The notes beneath the pieces were generated by a model that was given only the letters and a program-made list of their open reading frames with translations, did no database searches and was not told where the DNA came from. Both the position numbers and the translations under genes were made by a program. Positions 17,388 to 26,367 of a stretch of DNA of 64,000 nt are shown here, piece after piece (the first letter of the stretch is position 1; each line of letters starts with the position of its first letter). Origin of the DNA: Planobispora rosea (lineage in GTDB: Bacteria; Actinomycetota; Actinomycetes; Streptosporangiales; Streptosporangiaceae); NCBI RefSeq assembly GCF_014648175.1, contig NZ_BMQP01000006.1, forward strand, positions 186,001 to 250,000, written 5' to 3'.

Positions 17388-18188
17388 TCACGCTCCCAGG
17401 TGACGTGACAGGAAGTTCAGCTGGTCCGGCAGGACCCGGCGGTGATAGGCCGTGTCGTGGCACCCCCCGGCGATCCCGCCCTCGGCCGTCGCGCCCAGCG
17501 CCCGCAGTCCCTTGAGCATCGTCTCCGTCTGCGGCGCCCAGCTGTCGCGGTCGCCGCAGTCCAGCCAGACCGGGATGTCCAGCAGTTCGCCCAGCGGGGC
17601 CTGTCCCGCGGTGACGGTCGGCGCCGACGCCCCCACCGCGAAGACCTTCTCCTCGCCCAGCTCGGCGGCGATCCTCAGCGCCCCGGCGCCCCCGGCCGCC
17701 CAGCCCAGCAGGCCGATCCGCCGGACATCCAGGCCGCAGCCGTACAGGTAGGGCAGGAGCGCGCCGTCGAGGTCGGCGGAGGACCAGTCGTCGACGGCGG
17801 CGACCGCGAAACGTCCGCCGCCGGCCGCCAGATAGCGGTCCACCGCGTAGAGGTCGAACGGGGTCAGCGCGTCGCCCCCCGTGTCCTGCAGCAGGATCAC
17901 CACGGGAAGCCGGCCCCGCGCACCGGGCGGGAGGCCGATGACCACCCGGCGGCCGTCCATCGTGCCGCGCTGGCGGCTTCCGGGGGCGCTCTCCGGGGGA
18001 TCGGGCAGCGCGCCGCACTTGATCTGCCCGTAGGCGTCCCGCAGGCCGTCCGGACCGAGCAGCAGGGAGAGCCCGCCCAGACCCGCCAGGGCCAGGCCGC
18101 CGCTCACCAGAAAACTTCTTCGAATAAGATGATTTTTCCCACTTCGGGAGGGTTGTGGAACAAGCCCCTCGCCGCGTTCCGCATCCAT
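17388..18188 (-). CDS. Tat-exported alpha/beta-hydrolase-like protein without nucleophile Ser
   Basis: A 266-residue protein. A twin-arginine signal (IRRSFLV, residues 22-28) precedes a hydrophobic segment to about residue 45. The mature part has the alpha/beta-hydrolase fold of putative esterases, with the strand VVILLQDTGGD, the elbow LLGWAAGG, CGDRDSWAP near the acid residue and GGCHDTAYH near the histidine. At the nucleophile elbow the normal Gly-x-Ser-x-Gly reads G-W-A-A-G: Ala164 (GCG, nt 17697-17699) replaces Ser. It is probably not an active serine esterase unless another residue substitutes. GTG 18197 is an alternative start. It is antisense to its neighbours and closes at the terminator above. 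Confidence 0.78.
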   Translation of the reverse strand: MDAERGEGLVPQPSRSGKNHLIRRSFLVSGGLALAGLGGLSLLLGPDGLRDAYGQIKCGALPDPPESAPGSRQRGTMDGRRVVIGLPPGARGRLPVVILLQDTGGDALTPFDLYAVDRYLAAGGGRFAVAAVDDWSSADLDGALLPYLYGCGLDVRRIGLLGWAAGGAGALRIAAELGEEKVFAVGASAPTVTAGQAPLGELLDIPVWLDCGDRDSWAPQTETMLKGLRALGATAEGGIAGGCHDTAYHRRVLPDQLNFLSRHLGA

Positions 18189-18395
18189 GCAGGGCACCCT
18201 AGGCCGTGTGCGGGCGGGCGCGGGTGAAGAACGGTAGTCTTCCCCGACAAGGATGCGCCGGGACCCGGTCCGCGCGCCGGTCGCCGCCCCCGGGCCGCGG
18301 CGCCGCGGGACGGCGGAGGGCCCGGGAGACCCGGGAGACAGCGCCGCCCCCGGTGCGGGCGGCTCGCAGGACGGTCAGGGGATGAGGGGGTTCCG

Positions 18396-21300
18396 ATGTA
18401 CCTGAAGACCCTCACCCTGCGCGGTTTCAAGTCCTTCGCCTCGGCGACCACCCTGCGCTTCGAGCCGGGCATCACCGCCGTCGTCGGCCCCAACGGCTCC
18501 GGCAAGTCCAACGTCGTCGACGCCCTGGCCTGGGTCATGGGCGAGCACAGCGCCAAGTCCCTGCGCGGCGGCAAGATGGAGGACGTCATCTTCGCCGGCA
18601 CCTCCTCGCGTGCCCCGCTGGGCCGCGCCGAGGTCACGCTCACCATCGACAACTCCGACGGGGCCCTCCCGATCGACTACACCGAGGTCACGATCAGCCG
18701 CCTGATGTTCCGGGGCGGCCAGAGCGAGTACGCCATCAACGGCGACACCTGCCGCCTGCTCGACATCCAGGAGCTGCTGTCGGACTCCGGCATCGGCCGC
18801 GAGATGCACGTCATCGTCGGCCAGGGCCAGCTCGACCAGGTGCTGCACGCCGGCCCGGAGGATCGCCGGGCGTTCATCGAGGAGGCCGCCGGCGTCCTGA
18901 AGCACCGCAAGCGCAAGGAGAAGGCGCTGCGGAAGCTGGACGCCATGCAGGCCAACCTGAACCGTGTCCAGGACCTCGTCACCGAGCTGCGCCGTCAGCT
19001 CAAGCCGCTGGGCCGGCAGGCCGAGATCGCCCGCAGGGCCGCCGTCATCCAGGCCGACCTCCGCGACGCCCGGCTGCGCCTGCTCGCCGACGACGTGCTC
19101 ACGCTGCGGACCGCCCTGGAGCGTGAGGCCGCCGACGAGGCCGCCGTCCTGGCCCGCCGCAGGGCGGTGGAGGAGGAGCTGGAGCAGAGCCAGCAGAGCG
19201 AGACGGAGCTGGAGGCGGCCGAGGCCGAGGCCCAGCCGCGGCTGGCCGCCGCGCAGGAGACCTACTTCCGGCTGTCCTCGCTCCGCGAGCGGTTGCGCGG
19301 CCTGGCCGGGCTGGCCGCCGAGCGGCACCGGAACGCCGCCGACACCGCGGTGGAGCGGCGCGGGCGCGATCCCGAGGACTACGAGCGCGAGGCCGAGGAG
19401 GTCCGCGAGCAGGAACGGGTGCTGGAGGAGCTGCTGACCGGGGAGCGGGAGTCGCTCGCCCACGCCGTGGCCCGGCGCACCGAGGCCGAGAACGCGCTCG
19501 CGGCCGAGGAGCGGCGGCTGGCCGCCGAGGCCAGGGCCGCCGCCGACCGCCGTGAGGGGCTCGCCCGGCTCCGGGGCCAGGTCGGCGCGGTGCGCAGCCG
19601 CGCGGAGGCCGCCGAGGAGGAGATCGGGCGGCTGTCCCGGTCCCTGGCCGAGGCCGAGCAGCGGGCCGGGCGCGCCGAGGCGGAGCTCGCCGCCCAGGAG
19701 CAGGCCGAGCCGGACGGCGACCCCGTCCTGGCCGAGGAGGTGGAGATCGCCCTGGCGGCCGTGGAGTCGGCCCGGCAGGCCGTGGAGACCGCCAAGGCGG
19801 TGGTGGAGGAGGCCAAGGGCGCCGTCGCCGGCCCGAATGCCGCGCTGGGCGCGGCCCGGGCCGCGCTGTCGGCCGCGCGCGCGGCCGACCAGGAGGCGCA
19901 GCGCCAGGTCGCCGCGCTGGAGGCGCGGTTCGAGGCGCTGGAGCTGGGCCTGTCCAGGGGCGCGGACGGCGGTGCGGCGCTGCTGGCCGCCGACGGCGGG
20001 ACGGTCACCGGGGTGCTCGGCCCGGTCGCGGCCATGATGTCCGTACGACCCGGCGCCGAGGCGGCCCTCGCCGCGGTGCTGGGCGCCGCCGCCGAGGCGG
20101 TCGCTGTGGAGTCCCTGCAGAGCGCGGTGGACGCGGTGGAGTTCCTGCGGGCTCGGGAGGGCGGCCGGGCGGACCTGGTCATCGCCGCCGCGGGCCCGCC
20201 GCCCCCGCCCGGCCCCGTCCCGGTGCCCGGCGCCGAGTGGGCGGCGGACCTGGTGACCGTCCCCGGCGAGGTGCGGACGGCCGTCGCGCGCCTGCTCGAC
20301 GGCGTGCTGGTCGTCGACGACCTCCAGGCCGCCAGGAAGATCGTGGAACAGTGGCCGGAGCTGCGGGCGGTCACCCGCTCCGGTGATCTCATCGCGGACC
20401 ACGCGGCCTCGGGCGGCGGGAGCGCGGGCACCTCGGCCATCCAGATGCGGACCGCGCTCGACGAGGCCGCCGCCGACCTTCAACAGGCCCGCCGCGCCGC
20501 CGCGGAGGCGGCGGTGGTCATGGAGGAGGCGGCGCGGGCCGAGGGTGAGGCCCAGCTCGCCGTGGAGGCCGCCCAGGCCGGGGTGGCCGAGGCCCAGGCC
20601 GGGGTGCAGACCGCCCAGGGCGGGGTGAACGCGGCCCAGGCCGCGCTGGACGCGGTCCGGGCCCGTCAGCGCGACGCCGACCAGCGGATCGCCGCCGCGA
20701 CCCGGCGGCTCGCCCAGCTCGGCGCGGCGGCCACGGCCGCCAGGGGCGAGTGCGAGCGGCTGGCCGAGGGCGTGCGGGCCGCGCAGGAGGCGCGCGGGCG
20801 GAGCCTGGCGGAGCTGGCCGAGCTGCAGGAGCGGCTCACCGCCGCCGAGCAGGCCGGGGAACGGGAGCCCGAGCCCGGCACCGAGATCCGCGACGAGCTC
20901 GCCGAGGGCTGCGCGGCGGCCCGGCAGGACGAGATGGAGGCCCGCCTGGCCGTGCGCACGGCCGAGGAACGGGTCAGGGGCATCGCGGGCCGGGCCGACG
21001 CCCTGGTGCGCGCGGCGGAGCGGGAGCGGCAGGAGCGGGCCGCGGCCGCCCGGCTGCGCGAGCGCCGTCGCCGGCAGGCGCGGGTGGCCCAGGCGGTCCT
21101 GCGGGGCGCGGAGACGGCCCAGCGCGCGCTGGAGGCCTCACTCGCCGCGGCCGCCGCCGAGCGCGACGAGGCCGGGCAGGCGCGCGGGCGCGTCGACGCC
21201 GCGCTCAAGGCCGTCCGCCTGAAGGTCCGGGAGCTCTCCGCGGAGCTGGACAAGTTGGTCAACCGGGCGCACGGCAGCGAGGTGGCCAGGACCGAGCAGC

Positions 21301-22082
21301 GGCTCCGCCTGGAGCAGCTGGAGACCCGTGCCGTCGAGGAGTACGGCGTCGAGCCCGAGATCCTCCTGGCCGAGTACGGCCCGGACGAGCCCGTGCCGGC
21401 GGCCGACGGCGAGCCGGTGCCGTACGTCCGGGCCGAGCAGGACAAGCGCGCCCGGGCGGCCGAGCGGCAGATGGCGCAGCTCGGCAAGGTCAACCCGCTC
21501 GCGCTGGAGGAGTTCGCGGCGCTGGAGGAGCGCCACGCCTTCCTCACCTCGCAGCTGGAGGACCTCAAGAAGACCCGCCGCGACCTGCTCCTCGTGGTCA
21601 AGGAGGTCGACGACCGGGTCGAGCAGGTGTTCGCGGCCGCCTACGAGGACGTCGCCCGGGAGTTCGAGACGATCTTCAGCAGGGTGTTCCCGGGCGGCGA
21701 GGGCAGGCTGGTGCTCACCGACCCGGAGAACATGCTGACCACCGGCGTCGAGGTCGAGGCCCGCCCGCCGGGCAAGAAGGTCAAGCGGCTGTCGCTGCTG
21801 TCGGGCGGTGAGCGCTCGCTGACCGCGGTGGCGTTCCTGGTGGCCATCTTCAAGGCGCGGCCCTCGCCGTTCTACGTGATGGACGAGGTCGAGGCGGCGC
21901 TGGACGACACCAACACCCAGCGGTTGCTGACCCTCTTCGAGGAGCTCCGGCAGACCTCGCAGATCATCATCATCACCCACCAGAAGCGGACGATGGAGAT
22001 CGCCGACGCCCTGTACGGCGTGTCGATGCGGGGCGACGGCGTCACCCAGGTCATCAGCCAGCGCCTGAGAGACAGCGCCTGA
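18396..22082 (+). CDS. smc: Chromosome segregation ATPase SMC
   Basis: A 1228-residue structural maintenance of chromosomes protein. The N-terminal ATPase half has Walker A GPNGSGKSNVVDAL (residues 31-44), and long Ala/Glu/Arg-rich coiled coils flank a hinge at roughly 500-670. The C-terminal half has the ABC signature LSGGERSLTAVAFL and Walker B FYVMDEVEAALDD. With ScpA/ScpB, not in this window, it compacts and segregates the nucleoid. GAGGGGG lies before ATG 18396. It is followed by ftsY as in other actinobacteria. Confidence 0.97.
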   Translation: MYLKTLTLRGFKSFASATTLRFEPGITAVVGPNGSGKSNVVDALAWVMGEHSAKSLRGGKMEDVIFAGTSSRAPLGRAEVTLTIDNSDGALPIDYTEVTISRLMFRGGQSEYAINGDTCRLLDIQELLSDSGIGREMHVIVGQGQLDQVLHAGPEDRRAFIEEAAGVLKHRKRKEKALRKLDAMQANLNRVQDLVTELRRQLKPLGRQAEIARRAAVIQADLRDARLRLLADDVLTLRTALEREAADEAAVLARRRAVEEELEQSQQSETELEAAEAEAQPRLAAAQETYFRLSSLRERLRGLAGLAAERHRNAADTAVERRGRDPEDYEREAEEVREQERVLEELLTGERESLAHAVARRTEAENALAAEERRLAAEARAAADRREGLARLRGQVGAVRSRAEAAEEEIGRLSRSLAEAEQRAGRAEAELAAQEQAEPDGDPVLAEEVEIALAAVESARQAVETAKAVVEEAKGAVAGPNAALGAARAALSAARAADQEAQRQVAALEARFEALELGLSRGADGGAALLAADGGTVTGVLGPVAAMMSVRPGAEAALAAVLGAAAEAVAVESLQSAVDAVEFLRAREGGRADLVIAAAGPPPPPGPVPVPGAEWAADLVTVPGEVRTAVARLLDGVLVVDDLQAARKIVEQWPELRAVTRSGDLIADHAASGGGSAGTSAIQMRTALDEAAADLQQARRAAAEAAVVMEEAARAEGEAQLAVEAAQAGVAEAQAGVQTAQGGVNAAQAALDAVRARQRDADQRIAAATRRLAQLGAAATAARGECERLAEGVRAAQEARGRSLAELAELQERLTAAEQAGEREPEPGTEIRDELAEGCAAARQDEMEARLAVRTAEERVRGIAGRADALVRAAERERQERAAAARLRERRRRQARVAQAVLRGAETAQRALEASLAAAAAERDEAGQARGRVDAALKAVRLKVRELSAELDKLVNRAHGSEVARTEQRLRLEQLETRAVEEYGVEPEILLAEYGPDEPVPAADGEPVPYVRAEQDKRARAAERQMAQLGKVNPLALEEFAALEERHAFLTSQLEDLKKTRRDLLLVVKEVDDRVEQVFAAAYEDVAREFETIFSRVFPGGEGRLVLTDPENMLTTGVEVEARPPGKKVKRLSLLSGGERSLTAVAFLVAIFKARPSPFYVMDEVEAALDDTNTQRLLTLFEELRQTSQIIIITHQKRTMEIADALYGVSMRGDGVTQVISQRLRDSA

Positions 22083-22106
22083 CAGGACACGGGGCCGTCT
22101 GACGGG

Positions 22107-22131
22107 CAGAAGGTCGGACTATGACCTTCTG
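22107..22131 (+). terminator. Hairpin between smc and ftsY
   Basis: A perfect 9-bp stem (22107-22115 with 22123-22131), 7-nt loop, lies 25 bp after smc and 20 bp before ftsY. It could terminate smc or attenuate read-through. Confidence 0.5.
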
Positions 22132-22150
22132 TCTGGGAAACTAGGCGGTT

Positions 22151-23329
22151 GTGGAGAGCTATCTCGGCCTAATCGTGATCATCGCCGTCGCCGTCCTGCT
22201 CGCGGCGGGCGGCATGTTCCTGCTGATCCGGCAGGGGAAGAAGGTGACGCCGCCGCCCCGGCCGCCGGAGGTCCGGCCGGCCCCCGAGGAGGAGCGGGCG
22301 GCTCCGCCGAGCGCGGGCGTCCGCGAGGACGAGGCGGTGACGACCACCGTCCCGCCCCCGGCCCGGCCGATCGAGCCCCCGGTCGCTCCGCAGCTGGAGG
22401 TCCCGCCGCCGTCCGCCGGCCGGATGGTGCGGTTGCGCGCCCGGCTGGCCCGCTCGCAGACCACCCTCGGCAAGGGACTGCTGGAGCTGCTCTCCCGCGA
22501 CCGCCTCGACGACGACGTCTGGGACGAGATCGAGGAGACGCTGATCGGCGCCGACGTCGGCGTGGCCCCGACCCAGGTGATGGTGGAGGAGCTGCGCACG
22601 CGCGTGAAGGTGCTGGGCAGCCGGACCCCCGACGAGGTGCGCGGTCTGCTGCGTGAGCAGCTGCTCGCCCAGATCGGCACCGACACCGACCGGACCCTGC
22701 ACGTCACCAAGCACGGCGAGCGCCCGGCGGTGGTGCTCGTGGTCGGTGTCAACGGCACCGGCAAGACCACCACCACGGGCAAGCTGGCACGCTCGCTGGT
22801 GGGCGACGGCAAGCACGTCGTGCTCGGCGCGGCCGACACCTTCCGCGCCGCCGCCGCCGACCAGCTCCAGACCTGGGGCGACCGGGTCGGCGCCGAGGTC
22901 GTGCGCGGCCCGGAGGGCGGCGACCCCGCCTCCGTCGCCTTCGACGCCGTGGCCAAGGGCATGGACGTCAAGGCCGACGCCGTGATCGTGGACACCGCGG
23001 GCCGCCTGCACACCAAGACCGGCCTGATGGACGAGCTCGGCAAGGTCAAGCGCGTCATCGAGAAGAAGGCCACGGTGGACGAGGTGCTGCTCGTCCTCGA
23101 CGCCACCACCGGCCAGAACGGCATGCGCCAGGCGCAGGTGTTCGCGGAGGTCGTCAACATCACCGGCATCGCCCTCACCAAGCTCGACGGTACGGCCAAG
23201 GGCGGCATCGTCATCTCCGTCCAGCGCGAGCTGGGCGTCCCGGTCAAGCTCGTCGGCCTCGGCGAGGGACCCGACGACCTGGCCCCCTTCGACCCCGAGG
23301 TCTTCGTCGACGCCCTGCTCGGCGACTGA
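22151..23329 (+). CDS. ftsY: Signal recognition particle receptor FtsY
   Basis: A 392-residue SRP GTPase that docks ribosome-SRP complexes at the membrane. It has an N-terminal transmembrane helix (about residues 4-26), a Pro/Glu-rich linker to about residue 95, then the N domain and G domain. GTPase motifs are [35 protein letters not shown] and [10 protein letters not shown]. The start is GTG 22151. The membrane helix is typical of actinobacterial FtsY and absent from the E. coli type. The gene is closed by a strong intrinsic terminator. Confidence 0.96.
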   Translation: MESYLGLIVIIAVAVLLAAGGMFLLIRQGKKVTPPPRPPEVRPAPEEERAAPPSAGVREDEAVTTTVPPPARPIEPPVAPQLEVPPPSAGRMVRLRARLARSQTTLGKGLLELLSRDRLDDDVWDEIEETLIGADVGVAPTQVMVEELRTRVKVLGSRTPDEVRGLLREQLLAQIGTDTDRTLHVTKHGERPAVVLVVGVNGTGKTTTTGKLARSLVGDGKHVVLGAADTFRAAAADQLQTWGDRVGAEVVRGPEGGDPASVAFDAVAKGMDVKADAVIVDTAGRLHTKTGLMDELGKVKRVIEKKATVDEVLLVLDATTGQNGMRQAQVFAEVVNITGIALTKLDGTAKGGIVISVQRELGVPVKLVGLGEGPDDLAPFDPEVFVDALLGD

Positions 23330-23365
23330 CCTCCGGCGCGGGTCCGTACGCGTTCCGTATCCGGG

Positions 23366-23397
23366 AAGCACCCCTTTCACAGGGGTGCTTCTTTTTT
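23366..23397 (+). terminator. Intrinsic terminator of ftsY
   Basis: A perfect 10-bp stem (23366-23375 with 23381-23390), 5-nt loop TTCAC, is followed by CTTTTTT. This is the only classic U-tract terminator I found in the window. Confidence 0.92.
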
Positions 23398-23422
23398 GCG
23401 AATATGATCTATTGATTTCTTG

Positions 23423-23445
23423 TCCGGATATTTGAAATGTCCGGA
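23423..23445. promoter_or_regulatory. 23-bp dyad, candidate operator
   Basis: The pattern is TCCGGA-N-ATTT-N-AAAT-N-TCCGGA, symmetric at 20 of 23 positions. It lies about 75 bp before the small ORF at 23522. No regulator gene of obvious match is adjacent. Confidence 0.5.
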
Positions 23446-23465
23446 ATCCTAAGAAAAATTGTGTT

Positions 23466-23475
23466 ACCAATTGGT
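23466..23475. promoter_or_regulatory. 10-bp palindrome ACCAATTGGT
   Basis: A perfect palindrome in the same AT-rich patch, 20 bp right of the 23-bp dyad. Its role is unknown. Confidence 0.35.
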
Positions 23476-23521
23476 TGAGAGGTGGATTACCCCTCGGCCG
23501 TCTGATCGGAAAGGCTGGGAA

Positions 23522-23599
23522 GTGAAGAAGGTCATCGTTCACAAGCCCGGAACCGTGCAGCTCAAGGGAGAGGCGAGCCCCAGGCACACCGGCGGTTGA
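23522..23599 (+). CDS. Putative 25-residue peptide
   Basis: GTG 23522 opens a 25-codon frame ending at TGA 23597-23599. The product begins VKKVIVHKPGTVQL and ends SPRHTGG: a basic amphipathic N-terminal half and a Gly-ended tail, without Cys. GGAAAGG sits 7 bp before the GTG, good spacing for a ribosome site. It has its own AT-rich upstream region with two palindromes and no gene behind it on the same strand. I do not recognise it. It could be a signalling or modified-peptide precursor, a leader peptide, or a chance ORF. Confidence 0.4.
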   Translation: MKKVIVHKPGTVQLKGEASPRHTGG

Positions 23600-23700
23600 C
23601 CGGCGAGGGACCGGCACCGGGAAAACGGCGCCGATCTCGTTCACCGAGAGGACCGGTGTCCGCCTCTCCGGATGCCGGTCTTGCCCTCCCGCCTCTCCCG

Positions 23701-24957
23701 TTACGAATTCTCACCGTCGTCCGGCAGGCGGGCGGCGCGGGCGTGCAGATAGCGCTGCTGCGGGAGACCCGTCGCCCGCCGGGCCGCCGCCAGATAGCAG
23801 TCACGTGCCGCCGCGCGGTCGCCGGCCATCTCCAGCAGGTGCGCGCGGACCGCGTGGAGCCGGTGGTCCCCGGCGATCCGCCCGTCGGCCGCGAGCTCGT
23901 CGAGCAGGCCGAGTCCCGCGCGCGGGCCGCGGGCCATGGCCACCGCCACGGCGTGGTTCAGCGCCACCACGGGGTTGTCGGAGATCCGCATCAGCAGCTC
24001 GTACAGCGCCGTGATCTGCGGCCAGTCGGTCGCCTCGGCGCTCGGCGCCTCGTCGTGCAGCGCGGCGATCGCGGCCTGGAGCTGGTACGGGCCGGCAGCC
24101 GTTCCCCGGCTGAGCGCGCCGGTGACGAGCGCCACGCCCTCGGCGACGTACCCGGCGTTCCACCGGCTCCGGTCCTGTTCGGCCATCGGGATCAGGGCGC
24201 CGTCCGGCCCGGTACGCGCCGGCCTGCGCGCGTCGGTGAGCAGCATCAGCGCGAGCAGCCCCGCGACCTCGCCGTCGCCGGGCAGCAGCCGGTGGACGAT
24301 CCGGGTCAGCCGGATGGCCTCGGAGGACAGCTCGGCGCGCTGCAGGTCGGGACCCGACGTGCTGGCGTATCCCTCGTTGAAGATCAGATAGAGCACGTGG
24401 AGGACCGCGCCGAGCCGCTCGGCGCGCTCCGGACCCGAGGGCAGGCCGAACGGGAGGCCGCTGTCCTTGATGGCCTGCTTGGCCCGGCTGATGCGCCGGG
24501 TCATGGTCGCCTCCGGCACCAGGAAGGCGCGGGCGATCTCCGCGGTGGTCAGGCCGCCGACCGCCCGCAGGGTGAGCGCGATCTGGGAGGCCGGGGAGAG
24601 CGCGGGGTGGCAGCACATGAACAGCAGGACGAGCGTGTCGTCGGTCTCCGGCACGTGCAGGTCGGCGGCGGGCGCGAGCCACCGGTCGGCGGGCGTCCAC
24701 CGGGCGACGGTCTCCTCCCGCTCCCGGCGGGCCTGCCGGGAGCGGAGCAGGTCGGTCAGCCTGCGCGAGGCCACCTTGACCAGCCAGGCCCGGGGGTCGT
24801 CCGGGACGCCCTCCCCGGGCCACTGCGTCGCGGCCGCCAGGAGCGCCTCCTGCACCGCGTCCTCGGCGGTGTCGAAGTTCCCGTAGCGCCGGACCACCGC
24901 GCCGAGGACCTGCGGCGCCAGCAGGCGCAGCAGGTCCTCGATCCGGTCATCCGCCAC
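23701..24957 (-). CDS. ECF42-type RNA polymerase sigma factor with C-terminal extension
   Basis: A 418-residue sigma factor. Sigma region 2 spans about residues 8-75 (NFDTAEDAVQEALLAA) and region 4 about 115-165 (GGLTTAEIARAFLVPEATMTRR). It carries a roughly 240-residue helical C-terminal extension typical of the ECF42 group (DUF6596/TPR-like, VLYLIFNEGYAS). That extension replaces an anti-sigma factor in control and is needed for activity in studied members. It lies 9 bp downstream of its DGPF partner and forms the standard two-gene cassette. Confidence 0.9.
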   Translation of the reverse strand: MADDRIEDLLRLLAPQVLGAVVRRYGNFDTAEDAVQEALLAAATQWPGEGVPDDPRAWLVKVASRRLTDLLRSRQARREREETVARWTPADRWLAPAADLHVPETDDTLVLLFMCCHPALSPASQIALTLRAVGGLTTAEIARAFLVPEATMTRRISRAKQAIKDSGLPFGLPSGPERAERLGAVLHVLYLIFNEGYASTSGPDLQRAELSSEAIRLTRIVHRLLPGDGEVAGLLALMLLTDARRPARTGPDGALIPMAEQDRSRWNAGYVAEGVALVTGALSRGTAAGPYQLQAAIAALHDEAPSAEATDWPQITALYELLMRISDNPVVALNHAVAVAMARGPRAGLGLLDELAADGRIAGDHRLHAVRAHLLEMAGDRAAARDCYLAAARRATGLPQQRYLHARAARLPDDGENS

Positions 24958-24966
24958 GGCGGCCGG

Positions 24967-25389
24967 TCACACCGTCAGCTCGTCGACGCCGTCGGCGATC
25001 GGGCGCACGTCCACGTACCACTCGCGCCCGAGATCGGCCCCCTCCGGATGCGGGGTCCCGGCCAGCCGCGCGGCGATCTCGGTGGCCCGGTCGAAGCTCG
25101 CGCACTCGACGATCGTGTAACCCGCGAGGACCTCCTGGGTCTCGGCGTACGGCCCGTCGGTCACGACGGGGACCCCGTCCCGCAGCCGGATCCTCCTGGC
25201 GTGCACGGGCGCGCTCAGGCCCTGGGCGTCGACGAACTCCCCGGACTCGACCAGTTCCTTGTTCCACGCCTCCATGAAGGCGTGCATGGCCGCCATGTCG
25301 TCGGCGGACCAGGTCACCGTGTCGGTGGGCCTGCCGGAGATCATGTCGTAGTCCCGCTGCGAGCCGTACATCATGATCATGTACTTCAT
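24967..25389 (-). CDS. YCII/DGPF-domain protein, ECF42 partner
   Basis: A 140-residue protein with the YCII-related fold; VTDGPYAETQEVLAGYTIVE carries the DGPF-like signature. Genes of this family are almost always adjacent to ECF42 sigma factors; their biochemical role is not settled. GGGAG precedes ATG 25389. Two nucleotides-spaced boxes upstream (25439-25468) may be the sigma factor's own promoter. Confidence 0.88.
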   Translation of the reverse strand: MKYMIMMYGSQRDYDMISGRPTDTVTWSADDMAAMHAFMEAWNKELVESGEFVDAQGLSAPVHARRIRLRDGVPVVTDGPYAETQEVLAGYTIVECASFDRATEIAARLAGTPHPEGADLGREWYVDVRPIADGVDELTV

Positions 25390-25438
25390 GGGTCTCCCCT
25401 TCTCTCCGCCGGCACCCCTTCCGGTGCCGCTCACCGGG

Positions 25439-25468
25439 GACGTCGGAGCCGCGGGCCCGTACCGGACA
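25439..25468 (-). promoter_or_regulatory. Possible ECF42-dependent promoter
   Basis: Read on the minus strand, TGTCCG (25463-25468) is followed after 17 bp by CGACGTC (25439-25445). This resembles the TGTCGA and CGTC elements reported for the group. The match is imperfect. Confidence 0.3.
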
Positions 25469-25539
25469 TCCCCCGCGGGGGGGATCTCACATTTTTCCGG
25501 CGGGGGCCGTACGGGATCAAGGGGGCGGGCCCGCGGACA

Positions 25540-25569
25540 CGGCACGGGGACGCGGGAAGGCCCGTGCCG
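25540..25569 (-). terminator. Hairpin downstream of siderophore-uptake operon
   Basis: A 9-bp stem (25540-25548 with 25561-25569), 12-nt loop, lies 16 bp beyond the ATPase stop codon on the minus strand. Confidence 0.6.
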
Positions 25570-25584
25570 CGGGCCGCGGACTCC

Positions 25585-26367
25585 TCAGTGGCGCACGCCG
25601 ATGGGGACGACGAGCGGGGTACCCGCCACCGGGTCCTCGATGACCTTGGCGTCGAGGTCGAAGACTTCCGACAGGAGGGACTCGGTGAGCACCTCGGCCG
25701 GGGTGCCCGCGGCGATGACCTTGCCGCCGCGCATGGCGACCAGGCGGTCGGCGTAACGGGCGGCGAGGTTGAGGTCGTGCAGGACCATCACCACGGTCCG
25801 GCCCAGCTCTCCGTGGAGCCTGCGGACCAGCTCCAGCACCTCGACCTGGTGCGCCAGGTCGAGGAAGGTCGTCGGCTCGTCGAGCAGGAGCAGGTCGGTG
25901 CCCTGGGCGAGCGCCATGGAGATCCACGCGCGCTGGCGCTGGCCTCCCGAGAGCTCGTCCAGCGGGCGCTCGCCCAGGTCGAGCAGGCCGGTCATGGACA
26001 GCGCCTCGCTGACGGCCGACTCGTCGTCGGACGACCACTGCCGGTACCAGGTCTGGTGCGGGTGCCGTCCCCGGGCCACCAGGTCGGCCACGGTCAGCCC
26101 CTCCGGGGCCGTCGGCGCCTGCGGGAGCACGCCCAGGACCTTGGCGACCTCCTTGGTGGGCATGCGGTCGATGCGCTTGCCGTCCAGCAGCACCTCCCCG
26201 CCCGCGGGCTTGAGCAGCCGTCCCAGGGCCCGCAGGAGCGTGGACTTCCCACAGCCGTTCGGACCGATGATCGTGGTCACCGTCCCGGCCTCGATTCCGA
26301 GGTCGAGTCCGTCGACGATGATGCGATCGCCGTACCCGAGCCTGACGTCAACGGCCTGCAATCTCAT
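25585..26367 (-). CDS. Fe-siderophore ABC transporter ATPase
   Basis: A 260-residue FepC/FhuC-type nucleotide-binding subunit. Walker A is [14 protein letters not shown], the Q-loop region VLPQAP, the ABC signature [14 protein letters not shown] and Walker [14 protein letters not shown], with the switch His in VLHDLN. Its start overlaps the stop of the upstream permease gene (ATGA). It is the last of three minus-strand genes that make a complete importer with the binding lipoprotein encoded divergently. Confidence 0.94.
   Translation of the reverse strand: MRLQAVDVRLGYGDRIIVDGLDLGIEAGTVTTIIGPNGCGKSTLLRALGRLLKPAGGEVLLDGKRIDRMPTKEVAKVLGVLPQAPTAPEGLTVADLVARGRHPHQTWYRQWSSDDESAVSEALSMTGLLDLGERPLDELSGGQRQRAWISMALAQGTDLLLLDEPTTFLDLAHQVEVLELVRRLHGELGRTVVMVLHDLNLAARYADRLVAMRGGKVIAAGTPAEVLTESLLSEVFDLDAKVIEDPVAGTPLVVPIGVRH

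Larger units (their letters stand above)
23330..23700. other. Low-GC intergenic island downstream of ftsY
   Basis: These 371 bp are strikingly AT-rich at 23397-23475 compared with the rest of the window. They hold the ftsY terminator, a 23-bp imperfect dyad, a 10-bp palindrome and a 25-codon ORF with a ribosome site. Nothing recognisable lies in 23600-23700. Confidence 0.6.

Noticed and set aside
18375-20483. Long minus-strand frame opposite smc
   Set aside because: It mirrors the repetitive coiled-coil codons of smc and has no recognisable motif.
23440-23600. Reading the low-GC island as an insertion sequence end
   Set aside because: The inverted repeat is a single compact dyad with no transposase and no flanking target duplication.
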